22,691 nucleotides of DNA from positions 1 through 22,691 of the forward strand of contig DASQWC010000107.1 of NCBI GenBank assembly GCA_035640475.1, read 5' to 3'. The notes below the pieces were generated by a model that saw only the letters and a list, made by a program, of their open reading frames with translations, had not been told where the DNA came from and ran no database searches. Origin of the DNA: DASQWC01 sp035640475 (lineage in GTDB: Bacteria; Actinomycetota; JAICYB01). How positions within the stretch are numbered: position 1 is the stretch's first letter; each line of letters opens with the position of its first letter. The translations under genes and the position numbers were made by a program. Of the stretch, positions 7,591 to 15,239 are shown one piece after another.

Positions 7591-8091
7591 TCATCCGGAG
7601 AAGAACTCGCCCGGCCACGGTTTCTCGACGCGAGCGCGAAGGACGTAGTCCTTGCGCATCGGGAAACCCTCCTGCCAATCCGGGAGCAACAGGCGGCGCA
7701 GCCGTGGATGGCCGATGAAGACGATCCCGAAGAGCTCCCACGTCTCGCGCTCGTGCCAGTCGGCACCGGCGTAAACGGTCGTCGCCGTCTCTACGCGCGG
7801 GTTGTCGCGCGGTATGTCGCACTTGACGGTCACGCGCACGCGACGATCGATCGAGTACACGTGGTCGAGCACCTCGAAACGGTTGTCGTCCGGCCAATCG
7901 ACGCCGGCGCAGAAAACGTAGAACGTGAAGCCGAGCGTCTTCAGGACGGCCAGGGCTTCGGCCCGGTGCTCGGCCGCGACGCGGACGATCAGCTGACCGC
8001 GATTCTCGGAGATGTCGACGGCCGTGTCGCCGAGGTGCGCGCGAATCTCGTTCGTTGTTTCTTCCAGAGCCGCCGGAGCGCTAAGAGGCAC
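7591..8091 (-). CDS. nuoC: NADH-quinone oxidoreductase subunit C, cluster 2 (30-kDa subunit)
   Basis: 166-residue stand-alone NuoC, a peripheral-arm structural subunit between NuoB, NuoD and NuoI. The family signature is clear near the C-terminus: AGADWHERETWELFGIVFIGHPRLRRLLLPDW (about 108-139). The tail GFPMRKDY is also usual. The start is GTG at 8091, overlapping the end of nuoB by 11 bases in another frame, which suggests coupled translation. It is not fused to NuoD, unlike in E. coli. Confidence 0.96.
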   Translation of the reverse strand: MPLSAPAALEETTNEIRAHLGDTAVDISENRGQLIVRVAAEHRAEALAVLKTLGFTFYVFCAGVDWPDDNRFEVLDHVYSIDRRVRVTVKCDIPRDNPRVETATTVYAGADWHERETWELFGIVFIGHPRLRRLLLPDWQEGFPMRKDYVLRARVEKPWPGEFFSG

Positions 8092-8563
8092 TCAGGCGCT
8101 CCTTCAGCGACTCGTGCTGGATCTTCTCCTGGAGCTTCATGACACCGTCCAGCAGCGCTTCCGGCCGCGGCGGGCAGCCGGGCACGTACACGTCGATCGG
8201 CAGGTACTGGTCGATTCCCTTGGCGACCGAGTAGGAGTCCCAGTACGGGCCGCCGGAGTTCGAGCACGAGCCGAAGCTGATCGCGTACTTGGGCTCGGGC
8301 ATCTGCTCCCACACGCGGATGATCGACGGGATCATCTTGTCGACGCAGGTCCCGGCGACGATCATCACGTCGGCCTGGCGTGGGGAGGCCGGGAACGGGA
8401 TGACGCCGAACCGCATGATGTCGTGACGCGGCATCATCGATGCCGCCATCTCGATGGCGCAGCAGGCCAGGCCGAACTGCAGCGTCCACAGCGAGTACTT
8501 CCGGCCCCAGTTCAGCGTGTACTTGAGCGGCTTCGGGAGCTCGATCTGATCTAGGAGCGCCAT
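8081..8563 (-). CDS. nuoB: NADH-quinone oxidoreductase subunit B, cluster 2 (N2 cluster subunit)
   Basis: 160-residue subunit that holds the terminal [4Fe-4S] cluster N2, which reduces quinone. The expected ligands are Cys34-Cys35 (LACCAIEM), Cys100 (GSCSNSGG) and Cys130 (PGCPPRPEAL). ATG at 8563 lies six bases after the nuoA stop, preceded by GAGGTGAG, a good ribosome binding site. The protein looks orthodox, in contrast to its partners NuoD, NuoH and NuoI in the same cluster. The cluster 1 nuoB lies outside the window and could not be compared. Confidence 0.97.
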   Translation of the reverse strand: MALLDQIELPKPLKYTLNWGRKYSLWTLQFGLACCAIEMAASMMPRHDIMRFGVIPFPASPRQADVMIVAGTCVDKMIPSIIRVWEQMPEPKYAISFGSCSNSGGPYWDSYSVAKGIDQYLPIDVYVPGCPPRPEALLDGVMKLQEKIQHESLKERLSAS

Positions 8564-8569
8564 CTCACC

Positions 8570-8935
8570 TCACGTCCATTCCAGGACCCGTTTGCCCCAT
8601 GCGTAGACGAGGCCGAACAGCAGAATCGCGACGAACAGGACCATCTCGACAACAGCGAACAATCCGAGCCTCTCGTAGACGACCGCCCACGGGAAGAGGA
8701 ACAGCGCCTCGACGTCGAAGACGACGAACAGGAACGCGAAGATGTAATAGCGGACGTTCGGCTGCTTCCACGACTCGCCGATGGGGTCGATGCCGCATTC
8801 GTAGTTCTCGAGCTTCTCCCGGTTGGGGCGCTGCGGTCGCAGGGCTCGCCAGGCGACGAACGTCCCGACTCCGAAGAGGAGGATGACCGCTGCGAGGGTG
8901 GCTACCGCCGCGTAGCTCACGTAGTAGGCGGTCAT
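8570..8935 (-). CDS. nuoA: NADH-quinone oxidoreductase subunit A, cluster 2
   Basis: 121-residue, three-helix membrane subunit near the quinone-chamber entrance and first gene of cluster 2. Family motifs are ENYECGID (about 43-50), the loop with the conserved Cys, and VRYYIFAFLFVVFDVEALFLFPW (about 61-83) with its acidic pair. ATG at 8935 has GGGAG seven bases upstream; a GTG one codon earlier (8938) is an equally possible start. The 116 bases upstream have no gene, so a promoter for cluster 2 may lie there. Confidence 0.96.
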   Translation of the reverse strand: MTAYYVSYAAVATLAAVILLFGVGTFVAWRALRPQRPNREKLENYECGIDPIGESWKQPNVRYYIFAFLFVVFDVEALFLFPWAVVYERLGLFAVVEMVLFVAILLFGLVYAWGKRVLEWT

Positions 8936-8942
8936 CACGCAG

Positions 8943-8947
8943 CTCCC
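8943..8947 (-). promoter_or_regulatory. Ribosome binding site of nuoA (cluster 2)
   Basis: GGGAG lies seven bases before the ATG at 8935 and four before the alternative GTG at 8938. It favours one of these two starts over any start further upstream. Confidence 0.5.
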
Positions 8948-8973
8948 GGGCTCGCTCGTGAATCCTTTCTCAA

Positions 8974-8979
8974 AGTCTA
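8974..8979 (-). promoter_or_regulatory. Possible -10 hexamer for cluster 2
   Basis: TAGACT, 38 bases before the nuoA ATG, fits the loose TAnnnT pattern of actinobacterial -10 boxes. No good -35 stands 16-18 bases upstream. A second TAnnnT (TAAGAT) lies nearer the end of the DCC gene. This is a weak call that rests mainly on position in the only real intergenic gap. Confidence 0.2.
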
Positions 8980-9001
8980 CCCCCCACGGAGGGCACACCT
9001 T

Positions 9002-9022
9002 GGACCGGCAAACGGCCGGCCC
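9002..9022 (-). terminator. GC-rich hairpin between the two nuo clusters
   Basis: On the minus strand, GGGCCGGC and GCCGGTCC can pair as an eight-base stem (one G-U pair) around a five-base CGTTT loop. It begins 29 bases after the DCC-protein stop. There is no U-tract after it, so it is at best a weak or factor-assisted terminator, or an attenuation or processing site between the operons. Confidence 0.3.
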
Positions 9023-9051
9023 GCGGCATCTTAGCGCAGGGACCGATCCTC

Positions 9052-9432
9052 CTAAGCGCCGACCCCTTCCGGGACGTCCGTGCAGGTGTCGAGCAGCCCG
9101 CGCGACGGCACCAACCGGCCCAGAACCGCTCTGTTCGCAGCAATCAGCGGATACAGCCGATGCACGCCCAGCAGGACGGCGAGACGACCCAGCGGGAGCA
9201 CCTCGAGAGCCCGTCGCGCGGCGTCGGCGGCGGAAAAGAGCCGGCCCCCGACGACGGCATGGAAGGACGAGTAGCGCTCGTCGGACGCAAGCTGCGAGAG
9301 ATGCTGCTCGGCGACCGGATGCCCGAACGGGCAGAAGCCGAGCGCGCCGCGCCGATCGAGGCGGGCGAGCACGTGAATTCCCCACCGGCAGAAGTGACAC
9401 TCGCCGTCGTAGAGCAGCAGCGTGTGCCCCAC
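9052..9432 (-). CDS. DCC-family (DUF393) thiol-disulfide oxidoreductase-like protein
   Basis: 126-residue soluble protein with the DCC-family opening: hydrophobic strand, then YDGECHFC (Asp9, Cys12, Cys15), a CxxC-type redox pair. A later YPLIAANR segment (about 94-101) also fits the family tail. There is no signal peptide or membrane helix, so a cytoplasmic location is likely. The start is GTG at 9432, one base after the nuoN stop, so it is the last gene of cluster 1 and probably translated with it. The family is thought to have thioredoxin-like redox activity but is poorly characterised. A role in complex I assembly or thiol repair is only a guess from context. Confidence 0.88.
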   Translation of the reverse strand: MGHTLLLYDGECHFCRWGIHVLARLDRRGALGFCPFGHPVAEQHLSQLASDERYSSFHAVVGGRLFSAADAARRALEVLPLGRLAVLLGVHRLYPLIAANRAVLGRLVPSRGLLDTCTDVPEGVGA

Positions 9433-9433
9433 G

Positions 9434-10900
9434 TCAACCCCCCAGCGGCAGCGCGCGCTCGGCCAGGGAGAGGAAGAAGCCGGGAGCGATGCCCGTCGCG
9501 ATGACGATCGCGGCGCACGCGGCTAGTGCGATGCGCAAGCCCGCGGAACGCTCGAGCGGCATGTCGTCGGATTCATCCGGATCTTGCATGAACATCACGA
9601 CGGCCACGCGGACGTAGAAGAAGGCGGCGACCACGCTGGCAAGCACCGCAATGACAGCGAGCCAGGCGTAGTGGGCGCGAATCGCCGCGAAGAACACGTA
9701 CCACTTCGCCCAGAAACCACCGGTCGGCGGGATTCCGGCGAGCGAGAACAGGAAAAAAGCGAAGAGCGCTGCAGCGGCCGGACGGCGGACGCCCACCCCG
9801 GAGTATTTCGTCAGGTGCACACGCTCGGTTCCGCCGTCCTCGAGGAAGAGCATCACGCTGGCGAACGCGCCGATCGTCATCGCCGTGTACACGAGCAGGT
9901 AGAGCATGGCGGCCGCGATTCCGCTGCGGCTCGTCGCAACGACGGCAATCGCGATGAACCCAGCGTGTGCAATTGATGAGTACGCAAGCATGCGCTTGAT
10001 GTCGGTCTGTGCGACGGCGAGCACCGAAGCAAACGCGATCGTGACGACGGCAAGAACGGCGAGGGGCGGCTGCCAGTCCCAGCGAAGCTCCGGAAGAGAA
10101 ACCACGAGCACGCGCACGAGCGACGCAAAGGCAGCCGCCTTCGTCCCTCCGGCCATGAACGCGGTGACCGGCGTCGGGGCGCCCTGGTACGCGTCGGGCG
10201 TCCACATATGGAAGGGCACCATCGCCGCCTTGAACCCGAGTCCGACGGCGAGAAGCGCGACGGCAACACCGGCGAGCCGGAAGTCGTCGAGACCGCCGAT
10301 CGCGACGGACGACTTGATGCGCAGCAGGTTGGTCGTCCCGGCTCCACCGAAGATGAACGCAATGCCGTAGAGCAGGAACGCCGACGCGAAGGCGCCGAGC
10401 AGGAAGTACTTCATCGATGCCTCCTGCGCCGCAGGCCGCGCGCGTTCGAACCCGGCCATCACGTACAGCGCGAGCGAGAGGAGCTCGACGGAGACGAAGA
10501 CCATGATCAGGTCGGTTGAAACGGCGAGCAAGGTCATGCCGGCCGTCGACAGCAGCAGCAGCGCGTAGAACTCGGCTTTGTCGATTCCCCGGCGCACGAG
10601 ATATCCGCGGGCTGTAAGCGTTGCCAGCGCTCCCGCGCCGAGGATCACCCATCGCGCAAAGACGCCGAAGCCGTCCCCGACGACCATGCCGCTCAGCGCG
10701 ACGCGCGGGTCGGCCCCCCACTGCTTGAACGACACCACGGCAGCGGCCAACAGGGTGATGAACGCCGTGGCCTGAAGGTGCGGTCCGCGCTGGTTCGGCA
10801 CGGCGGCGTCCACAAGCAGCAGCAGGATCGCACCGCCGACGAGCACGAGCTCGGGGAGCAGAACCGTCCAGTTCTCGGCGACCGGCAATCCTTGCGGCAT
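9434..10900 (-). CDS. nuoN: NADH-quinone oxidoreductase subunit N, cluster 1
   Basis: 488-residue antiporter-like membrane subunit of normal length. Expected residues by motif: Glu139 (VSVELLSLALYVM), Lys224 (LGFKAAMVPFHMWTPDAYQGAPTP), Lys254 (GGTKAAAFASLVR) and Lys399 (GFWAKWYVF), matching E. coli NuoN Glu133, Lys217, Lys247 and Lys395. ATG at 10900 shares one base with the nuoM stop (TGATG). The reading frame stays open far upstream over nuoM, but that stretch is Arg/Pro-rich and is a shadow. Followed one base later by the DCC-family gene. Confidence 0.97.
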   Translation of the reverse strand: MPQGLPVAENWTVLLPELVLVGGAILLLLVDAAVPNQRGPHLQATAFITLLAAAVVSFKQWGADPRVALSGMVVGDGFGVFARWVILGAGALATLTARGYLVRRGIDKAEFYALLLLSTAGMTLLAVSTDLIMVFVSVELLSLALYVMAGFERARPAAQEASMKYFLLGAFASAFLLYGIAFIFGGAGTTNLLRIKSSVAIGGLDDFRLAGVAVALLAVGLGFKAAMVPFHMWTPDAYQGAPTPVTAFMAGGTKAAAFASLVRVLVVSLPELRWDWQPPLAVLAVVTIAFASVLAVAQTDIKRMLAYSSIAHAGFIAIAVVATSRSGIAAAMLYLLVYTAMTIGAFASVMLFLEDGGTERVHLTKYSGVGVRRPAAAALFAFFLFSLAGIPPTGGFWAKWYVFFAAIRAHYAWLAVIAVLASVVAAFFYVRVAVVMFMQDPDESDDMPLERSAGLRIALAACAAIVIATGIAPGFFLSLAERALPLGG

Positions 10901-12405
10901 CAGCGGTCTCCCGAACGGACCATCGATTCGTTGACCGCCGAGACGACCTTCGCCACGGCCGGCTCCATTCGCTCGAAGAAGGGTTGTGGCCACACGCCGA
11001 TGAGAACGATGAGGGCGACCATCGGCGCGAGCACCAGTCGTTCGCGGGGTGTGAGGTCTTTGAGGACTCGATTGGAATCGGAGGCGACCGGACCGTGGAA
11101 CGTGCGCTGGTACGCCCACAACAGATACAGCGCGGCCCCCACGACACCCCCGGCTCCGAGGACGGCGGCGAGGCGGTTTGTCTGGAAGGTGCCGAGCAGG
11201 ATCCAGAATTCGCCGACGAACCCGTTGAGACCGGGCAGGCCGAGCGACGACAAGGCGACGAGGAGGAACACGCCGGAATACGCAGGCGCCACCGACGCGA
11301 TGCCGCCGAAGTCCTCGATCTGTCTGGTGTGACGGCGCTCGTAGAGCATCCCGACCAAAAGGAAGAGCGCACCCGTCGACAATCCGTGATTGACCATCTG
11401 CAGAACCGACCCTTGGGCTCCCGTGATCGTGAAGGCGAACAGCCCGAGCATCACGAAGCCGAGGTGACTCACCGACGAGTACGCAACCAGACGTTTCAGA
11501 TCCGACTGCACGGCCGAGACCGCCGCGCCGTACAGAATCCCTATGACCGCCGCGGCGAGGATGTACGGCGCCGCTTTTCTCGCAATGACCGGAAAGAGCG
11601 GGATCGAGAAGCGGATGAACCCGTACGTCCCCATCTTCAGCAGGACACCGGCCAGAATCACCGACCCGGCGGTCGGCGCTTCGGTGTGCGCGTCGGGCAG
11701 CCAGGTATGGAACGGGAACATCGGCACCTTGATCGCGAACCCGATCGCGAACGCCGCGAAGAGCCACGCCTGGGTGCCGAGGGCCAGACGCGGCGCCACC
11801 GCCAACCAGTCGCCGTAGGCGAACGTTGCTGCTCCCGCCGCGTCGCGCACGCCGAGGTGCAACGCAACGATCGCGATGAGCATGAGCAATCCTCCGGCCA
11901 GCGTGAAGAGGAAGAACTTGATCGTTGCGTAGATCCGCCGCTCGTAGCCCCACACGCCGATGAGGAGGTACATCGGGATCAGGACCGCTTCCCAGAAGAT
12001 GTAGAAGAGGACGAGGTCCTGGGAGAGAAACACGCCGAGGATCGCCCATTCGGTCAGCAACAGCGCGATCACGTACTCCTTGACGCGCTTGTTGACGCCC
12101 CCCGATGCGAGAAAACAGATGGGGAACAGGAACGTCGTCAGCATCACGAGGAACAGCGAGATCCCGTCGATGCCGAGGTGGTATGCGATTCCCCAGTCCT
12201 TGACCCACTCGACACGCTCGACGAGCTGGAAGGAGGCAACGCCGGTCCGGAACCGCGCGAAGACGACGAGCGAGACCAGGAACGCGAGCCCGGAGATCGC
12301 CGTGCCGAGCCGTTTGAGCATCTCGTCATTGCGCGGAGCGAGCGCGACGACGATCGCTCCGGCGAGTGGGGTCAGAACGAGGATCGATAGCAGCGGGAGG
12401 CCCAC
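10900..12405 (-). CDS. nuoM: NADH-quinone oxidoreductase subunit M, cluster 1
   Basis: 501-residue antiporter-like pump subunit. Motifs: FYIFWEAVLIPMYLL (Glu139), AIKVPMFPFHTWLPDAHTEAPT (Lys226), LLKMGTYGF (Lys257) and GFVGEFWIL (Glu399), equivalent by motif to E. coli Glu144, Lys234, Lys265 and Glu407. The start is GTG at 12405, two bases after the nuoL stop, giving MGLPLLSILVLTPLAG, a standard NuoM N-terminus. The frame is open upstream to 14088, but that part is Arg-rich antisense-frame noise over nuoL. Clearly related to, but not a recent copy of, the cluster 2 NuoM. Confidence 0.97.
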   Translation of the reverse strand: MGLPLLSILVLTPLAGAIVVALAPRNDEMLKRLGTAISGLAFLVSLVVFARFRTGVASFQLVERVEWVKDWGIAYHLGIDGISLFLVMLTTFLFPICFLASGGVNKRVKEYVIALLLTEWAILGVFLSQDLVLFYIFWEAVLIPMYLLIGVWGYERRIYATIKFFLFTLAGGLLMLIAIVALHLGVRDAAGAATFAYGDWLAVAPRLALGTQAWLFAAFAIGFAIKVPMFPFHTWLPDAHTEAPTAGSVILAGVLLKMGTYGFIRFSIPLFPVIARKAAPYILAAAVIGILYGAAVSAVQSDLKRLVAYSSVSHLGFVMLGLFAFTITGAQGSVLQMVNHGLSTGALFLLVGMLYERRHTRQIEDFGGIASVAPAYSGVFLLVALSSLGLPGLNGFVGEFWILLGTFQTNRLAAVLGAGGVVGAALYLLWAYQRTFHGPVASDSNRVLKDLTPRERLVLAPMVALIVLIGVWPQPFFERMEPAVAKVVSAVNESMVRSGDR

Positions 12406-12407
12406 AG

Positions 12408-14288
12408 CTACGCCGTCCTCAAGACGACGTACAGCACGATGGCCGAGGCGCCGAGCATCACGCCCACTGCATAGTTCCGGACGAACCCGGTCTGAATGTG
12501 CCGCCACGAGCCCGACGCGCGTGCGACGAGGGTTCCGATGCCGTTCACGGCACCGTCGATGATCCGGCGGTCGACGACGCCGGCGCAGAACGAGGCAAAC
12601 AGTCGCGCCGGTGAAGCAACAATGGTCGCGTAGAGCTCGTCCACGAAGAACTTCTGGCGGATCAGCGTGTTCAAGGGGCCGAGGCGCCTGCGCAACGCCT
12701 CGCGGCGTGCAAGATCGACGCCGTAGGTCCACCACGCGGTGAGGACGCCGACCGTCGCGATGGCCCACATCACGATCACGACTCCGAAGGCTTCCTCGTG
12801 TCCGGCGTGCCCGAGAACCGGCTCGAGGAACGCGCTCAGACGCGCGCCGCCACGCACGCCGGCGGGAAGATTCAGGACGCCGCCGAAGACTGCGGCCACG
12901 GCGAGCACGGCCATCGGCCCGACCATCGATGTGGGCGACTCGTGCGGGTGTGTGCCCTCCGACCATCGCGGGCGTCCGAGGAACGCAAGCACCAGCATCC
13001 GCGTCATGTAGAAGGCGGTAAGCAAAGCCGCGGCCGCTCCGAGGACGAAGAGCGCTGTTCGTCCCTCGGCCCACACGGCGGCCATGATCTCGTCCTTCGA
13101 GAAGAACCCCGAGAAGGGCAGCACGCCGGTGATCGCTCCCCAGCCGGCGAACGTGACCGCAAACGTCCACGGGATGGCCTTGCGCAGTCCGCCCATCCGG
13201 TCCAGCGCCGTTTCGTTGGCAAGTGCGTGCATCACCGAACCGGCGGCGAGAAACAGCAGCGCCTTGAAGAAGGCATGCGTGACGAGATGGAACATCGCGG
13301 CACCGACGGCCCCTACGCCGGCCGCAAGGAACATGAATCCGAGCTGGCTCACCGTCGAATAGGCAAGGACGCGCTTGATGTCCTCCTCGGCGGTCGCGAG
13401 GACTGCAGCGTACAGAGCTGTCAGCGCACCGATCGTCGCCACGACGGCGGCTGCGACGGGCGCAAAGTCGTAGAGCGGGTTCAGCCGGACGACGAGATAG
13501 ACACCGGCGGTGACCATCGTCGCTGCGTGGATGAGCGCAGACACCGGCGTCGGACCTTCCATCGCGTCCGGGAGCCAGACATACAGCGGAATCTGTGCCG
13601 ACTTCCCCACCGCGCCTGAGAAGAGCAGGATCGCCGCCGTCGTCGCCGTGCTGCGAGCAAACGAACCCTCTGTGGCCGCGCGATTGATCTCGGGAATCGA
13701 GAACGTCCCGACGGAGACGAACAAGACGAAGATGCCGATGAGCATGCCGGTGTCGCCGATTCGCGTTGTGATGAATGCCTTCTTCGCGGCCGTCGCGGCC
13801 GAGGGACGCTCGAACCAGAATCCGATGAGCAGGTACGAGCAGACACCGACAAGCTCCCAGCCCGTGTACAGGAACAGCATGTTGTCGGCCAGAACGAGCA
13901 GCAGCATCGAGAAGACGAAGAGGTTCAGGTACGCGAAGAACCGGCTGTAGCGAGGGTCGTCCTGCATGTAACCGATCGAATAGACGTGGATCAGGAAGCT
14001 GACCCCGGTCACGGTAAGCGCCATGACGGCCGACAGCGGGTCCCAGCGCAGGTCGACGCCCACGTGGAACGGGCCGACGCCCGCCCACGTGAAGAGATGG
14101 AACAAGACGGAGCGCCCTCCTTGCGGAAGCGAGATGAGGTCGATGAAGGCCGCGGCAGACGCGACGAATCCCGCCGCGACGGCCGCCGATCCGAGCACGC
14201 CGGCGCTGCGCCCCATGCGCCGGCCGGCCGCGAAGAGGATCAACGCGCCGCCGAGCGGAGCGATGAGGATGAGCGGGATCAGCTGCAT
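12408..14288 (-). CDS. nuoL: NADH-quinone oxidoreductase subunit L, cluster 1
   Basis: 626-residue distal pump subunit with C-terminal lateral helix. Motifs: YTGWELVGVCSYLLIGFW (Glu145), GAVGKSAQIPLYVWLPDAM (Lys229), THAFFKALLFLAAGSV (Lys342) and FFSKDEI (Lys398). These match E. coli NuoL Glu144, Lys229, Lys342 and Lys399. The loop before the family HESP motif (THPHESPTSM) is shorter than in cluster 2 NuoL. ATG at 14288 follows the nuoK stop after one base. The conserved ends and all four key residues indicate a working pump. Confidence 0.97.
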   Translation of the reverse strand: MQLIPLILIAPLGGALILFAAGRRMGRSAGVLGSAAVAAGFVASAAAFIDLISLPQGGRSVLFHLFTWAGVGPFHVGVDLRWDPLSAVMALTVTGVSFLIHVYSIGYMQDDPRYSRFFAYLNLFVFSMLLLVLADNMLFLYTGWELVGVCSYLLIGFWFERPSAATAAKKAFITTRIGDTGMLIGIFVLFVSVGTFSIPEINRAATEGSFARSTATTAAILLFSGAVGKSAQIPLYVWLPDAMEGPTPVSALIHAATMVTAGVYLVVRLNPLYDFAPVAAAVVATIGALTALYAAVLATAEEDIKRVLAYSTVSQLGFMFLAAGVGAVGAAMFHLVTHAFFKALLFLAAGSVMHALANETALDRMGGLRKAIPWTFAVTFAGWGAITGVLPFSGFFSKDEIMAAVWAEGRTALFVLGAAAALLTAFYMTRMLVLAFLGRPRWSEGTHPHESPTSMVGPMAVLAVAAVFGGVLNLPAGVRGGARLSAFLEPVLGHAGHEEAFGVVIVMWAIATVGVLTAWWTYGVDLARREALRRRLGPLNTLIRQKFFVDELYATIVASPARLFASFCAGVVDRRIIDGAVNGIGTLVARASGSWRHIQTGFVRNYAVGVMLGASAIVLYVVLRTA

Positions 14289-14289
14289 T

Positions 14290-14733
14290 TCACCAACGAA
14301 GAACGGAGAGGTCGTCGACGTTGGTGCTGTGGCGGCGCCGGAAGATCGAAACGATGATCGCCAGTCCGACCGCGACTTCGGCCGCCGCAACGATGATCAC
14401 GAACAACACGACCACTTGGCCTTCGACGGCACCGTGCATGCGCGAAAAGGCCACAAAAGCGATGTTGACCGCGTTGAGCATCAGCTCGACGCACATGAAC
14501 AGGATCAAGGCGTTGCGGCGCAGTAGAACGCCGATAGCGCCCGTGACGAACAGCAGCATCGAGAGCCCGATGTAGTGCGCGGTTGTGGGCGCGCGGCCGC
14601 GGAACACGAATGCGGCAATAAGAAGCAGGACGACCAGCGAAGCAACCGCTCCGGCGAGCGGCCGCCGCGCCGTTGCTCCGACGTCGGCAGGCGTCGATTC
14701 GGTCGCGACGGCCTGGGGCGGTTGTTCGGTCAT
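14290..14733 (-). CDS. nuoK: NADH-quinone oxidoreductase subunit K, cluster 1, with N-terminal extension
   Basis: 147 residues, about 48 more than usual for NuoK. The canonical part begins around HYIGLSMLLF (53) and has Glu83 (CVELMLNAVN) and Glu119 (AAAEVAVGLAI), the two membrane glutamates of the family, and ends DDLSVLRW. The extension is a polar Thr/Pro/Ala-rich segment (1-25) and then a likely extra membrane helix (about 27-44). ATG at 14733 is two bases after the nuoJ stop, as expected in this tightly packed operon. A GTG at 14607 would give a normal 105-residue protein, but it has no ribosome binding site and would leave a gap of over 120 bases. Confidence 0.92.
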   Translation of the reverse strand: MTEQPPQAVATESTPADVGATARRPLAGAVASLVVLLLIAAFVFRGRAPTTAHYIGLSMLLFVTGAIGVLLRRNALILFMCVELMLNAVNIAFVAFSRMHGAVEGQVVVLFVIIVAAAEVAVGLAIIVSIFRRRHSTNVDDLSVLRW

Positions 14734-14735
14734 GC

Positions 14736-15239
14736 CTATTGGGGCTTTCGCTTGGCCAGCATGAGGATGCCGATCGTTGCGACGAGCAACAGAAGCCCTG
14801 TGATTTCGAACGGAAGGAGATAGGAGCGGAACAGCACGTCGCCGATCGACTCGGCGGACCCGAAGCCGCTCGTCACATCGGGCAGCTTCTCGCCGAGCCG
14901 TCCGGATCCGAGCACGCCGACGAGACTGCCGACGAGCACAGCGCCGACGAAACCGCCGATGATGAGCTGGCGTATCTGGAAGCGCCGCGGCTCGATCAGC
15001 ACCTCGTCGCGCGCCACGCCCAGCAGCATGATCACGAACAAGAACAAGATCACGATCGCGCCCGCATAGACGATGATCTGCGATACGAACAAGAACTCGG
15101 CCCCCAGGCTGAGGAAGAGGACGGCGACGGCAAGCAGGTTCACGACGAGAAGCAGCGCTGCGTGCACCGAGTTGCGCTGAACGACCATGCCGAGGGCCGC
15201 GCCGAGAGCAATCGCACCGAACACGAGGAACAGCGTCAC
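14736..15239 (-). CDS. nuoJ: NADH-quinone oxidoreductase subunit J, cluster 1
   Basis: 167-residue five-helix membrane subunit. The hallmark third helix reads VSQIIVYAGAIVILFLFVIM (about 52-71). The C-terminal SYLLPFEITGLLLLVATIGILMLAKR is also typical. The start is GTG at 15239, overlapping the nuoI stop as GTGA; the open frame further upstream is a shadow over nuoI. Followed two bases later by the extended nuoK. Confidence 0.96.
   Translation of the reverse strand: MTLFLVFGAIALGAALGMVVQRNSVHAALLLVVNLLAVAVLFLSLGAEFLFVSQIIVYAGAIVILFLFVIMLLGVARDEVLIEPRRFQIRQLIIGGFVGAVLVGSLVGVLGSGRLGEKLPDVTSGFGSAESIGDVLFRSYLLPFEITGLLLLVATIGILMLAKRKPQ

Noticed and set aside
10901..12208. 436 open codons upstream of and in frame with nuoN
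   Set aside because: Arg/Pro/His-rich, not membrane-like, and overlaps nuoM fully; the ATG at 10900 coupled to the nuoM stop gives a normal NuoN.
10984..12390. Long plus-strand open frame (468 codons) across nuoM of cluster 1
   Set aside because: Low-complexity charged composition, no recognisable motif, and wholly opposite a clear NuoM gene.
12406..14088. Open frame upstream of and in frame with nuoM (possible fusion)
   Set aside because: It lies over nuoL, contains no membrane helices and no NuoM homology; the GTG at 12405 gives the standard N-terminus.
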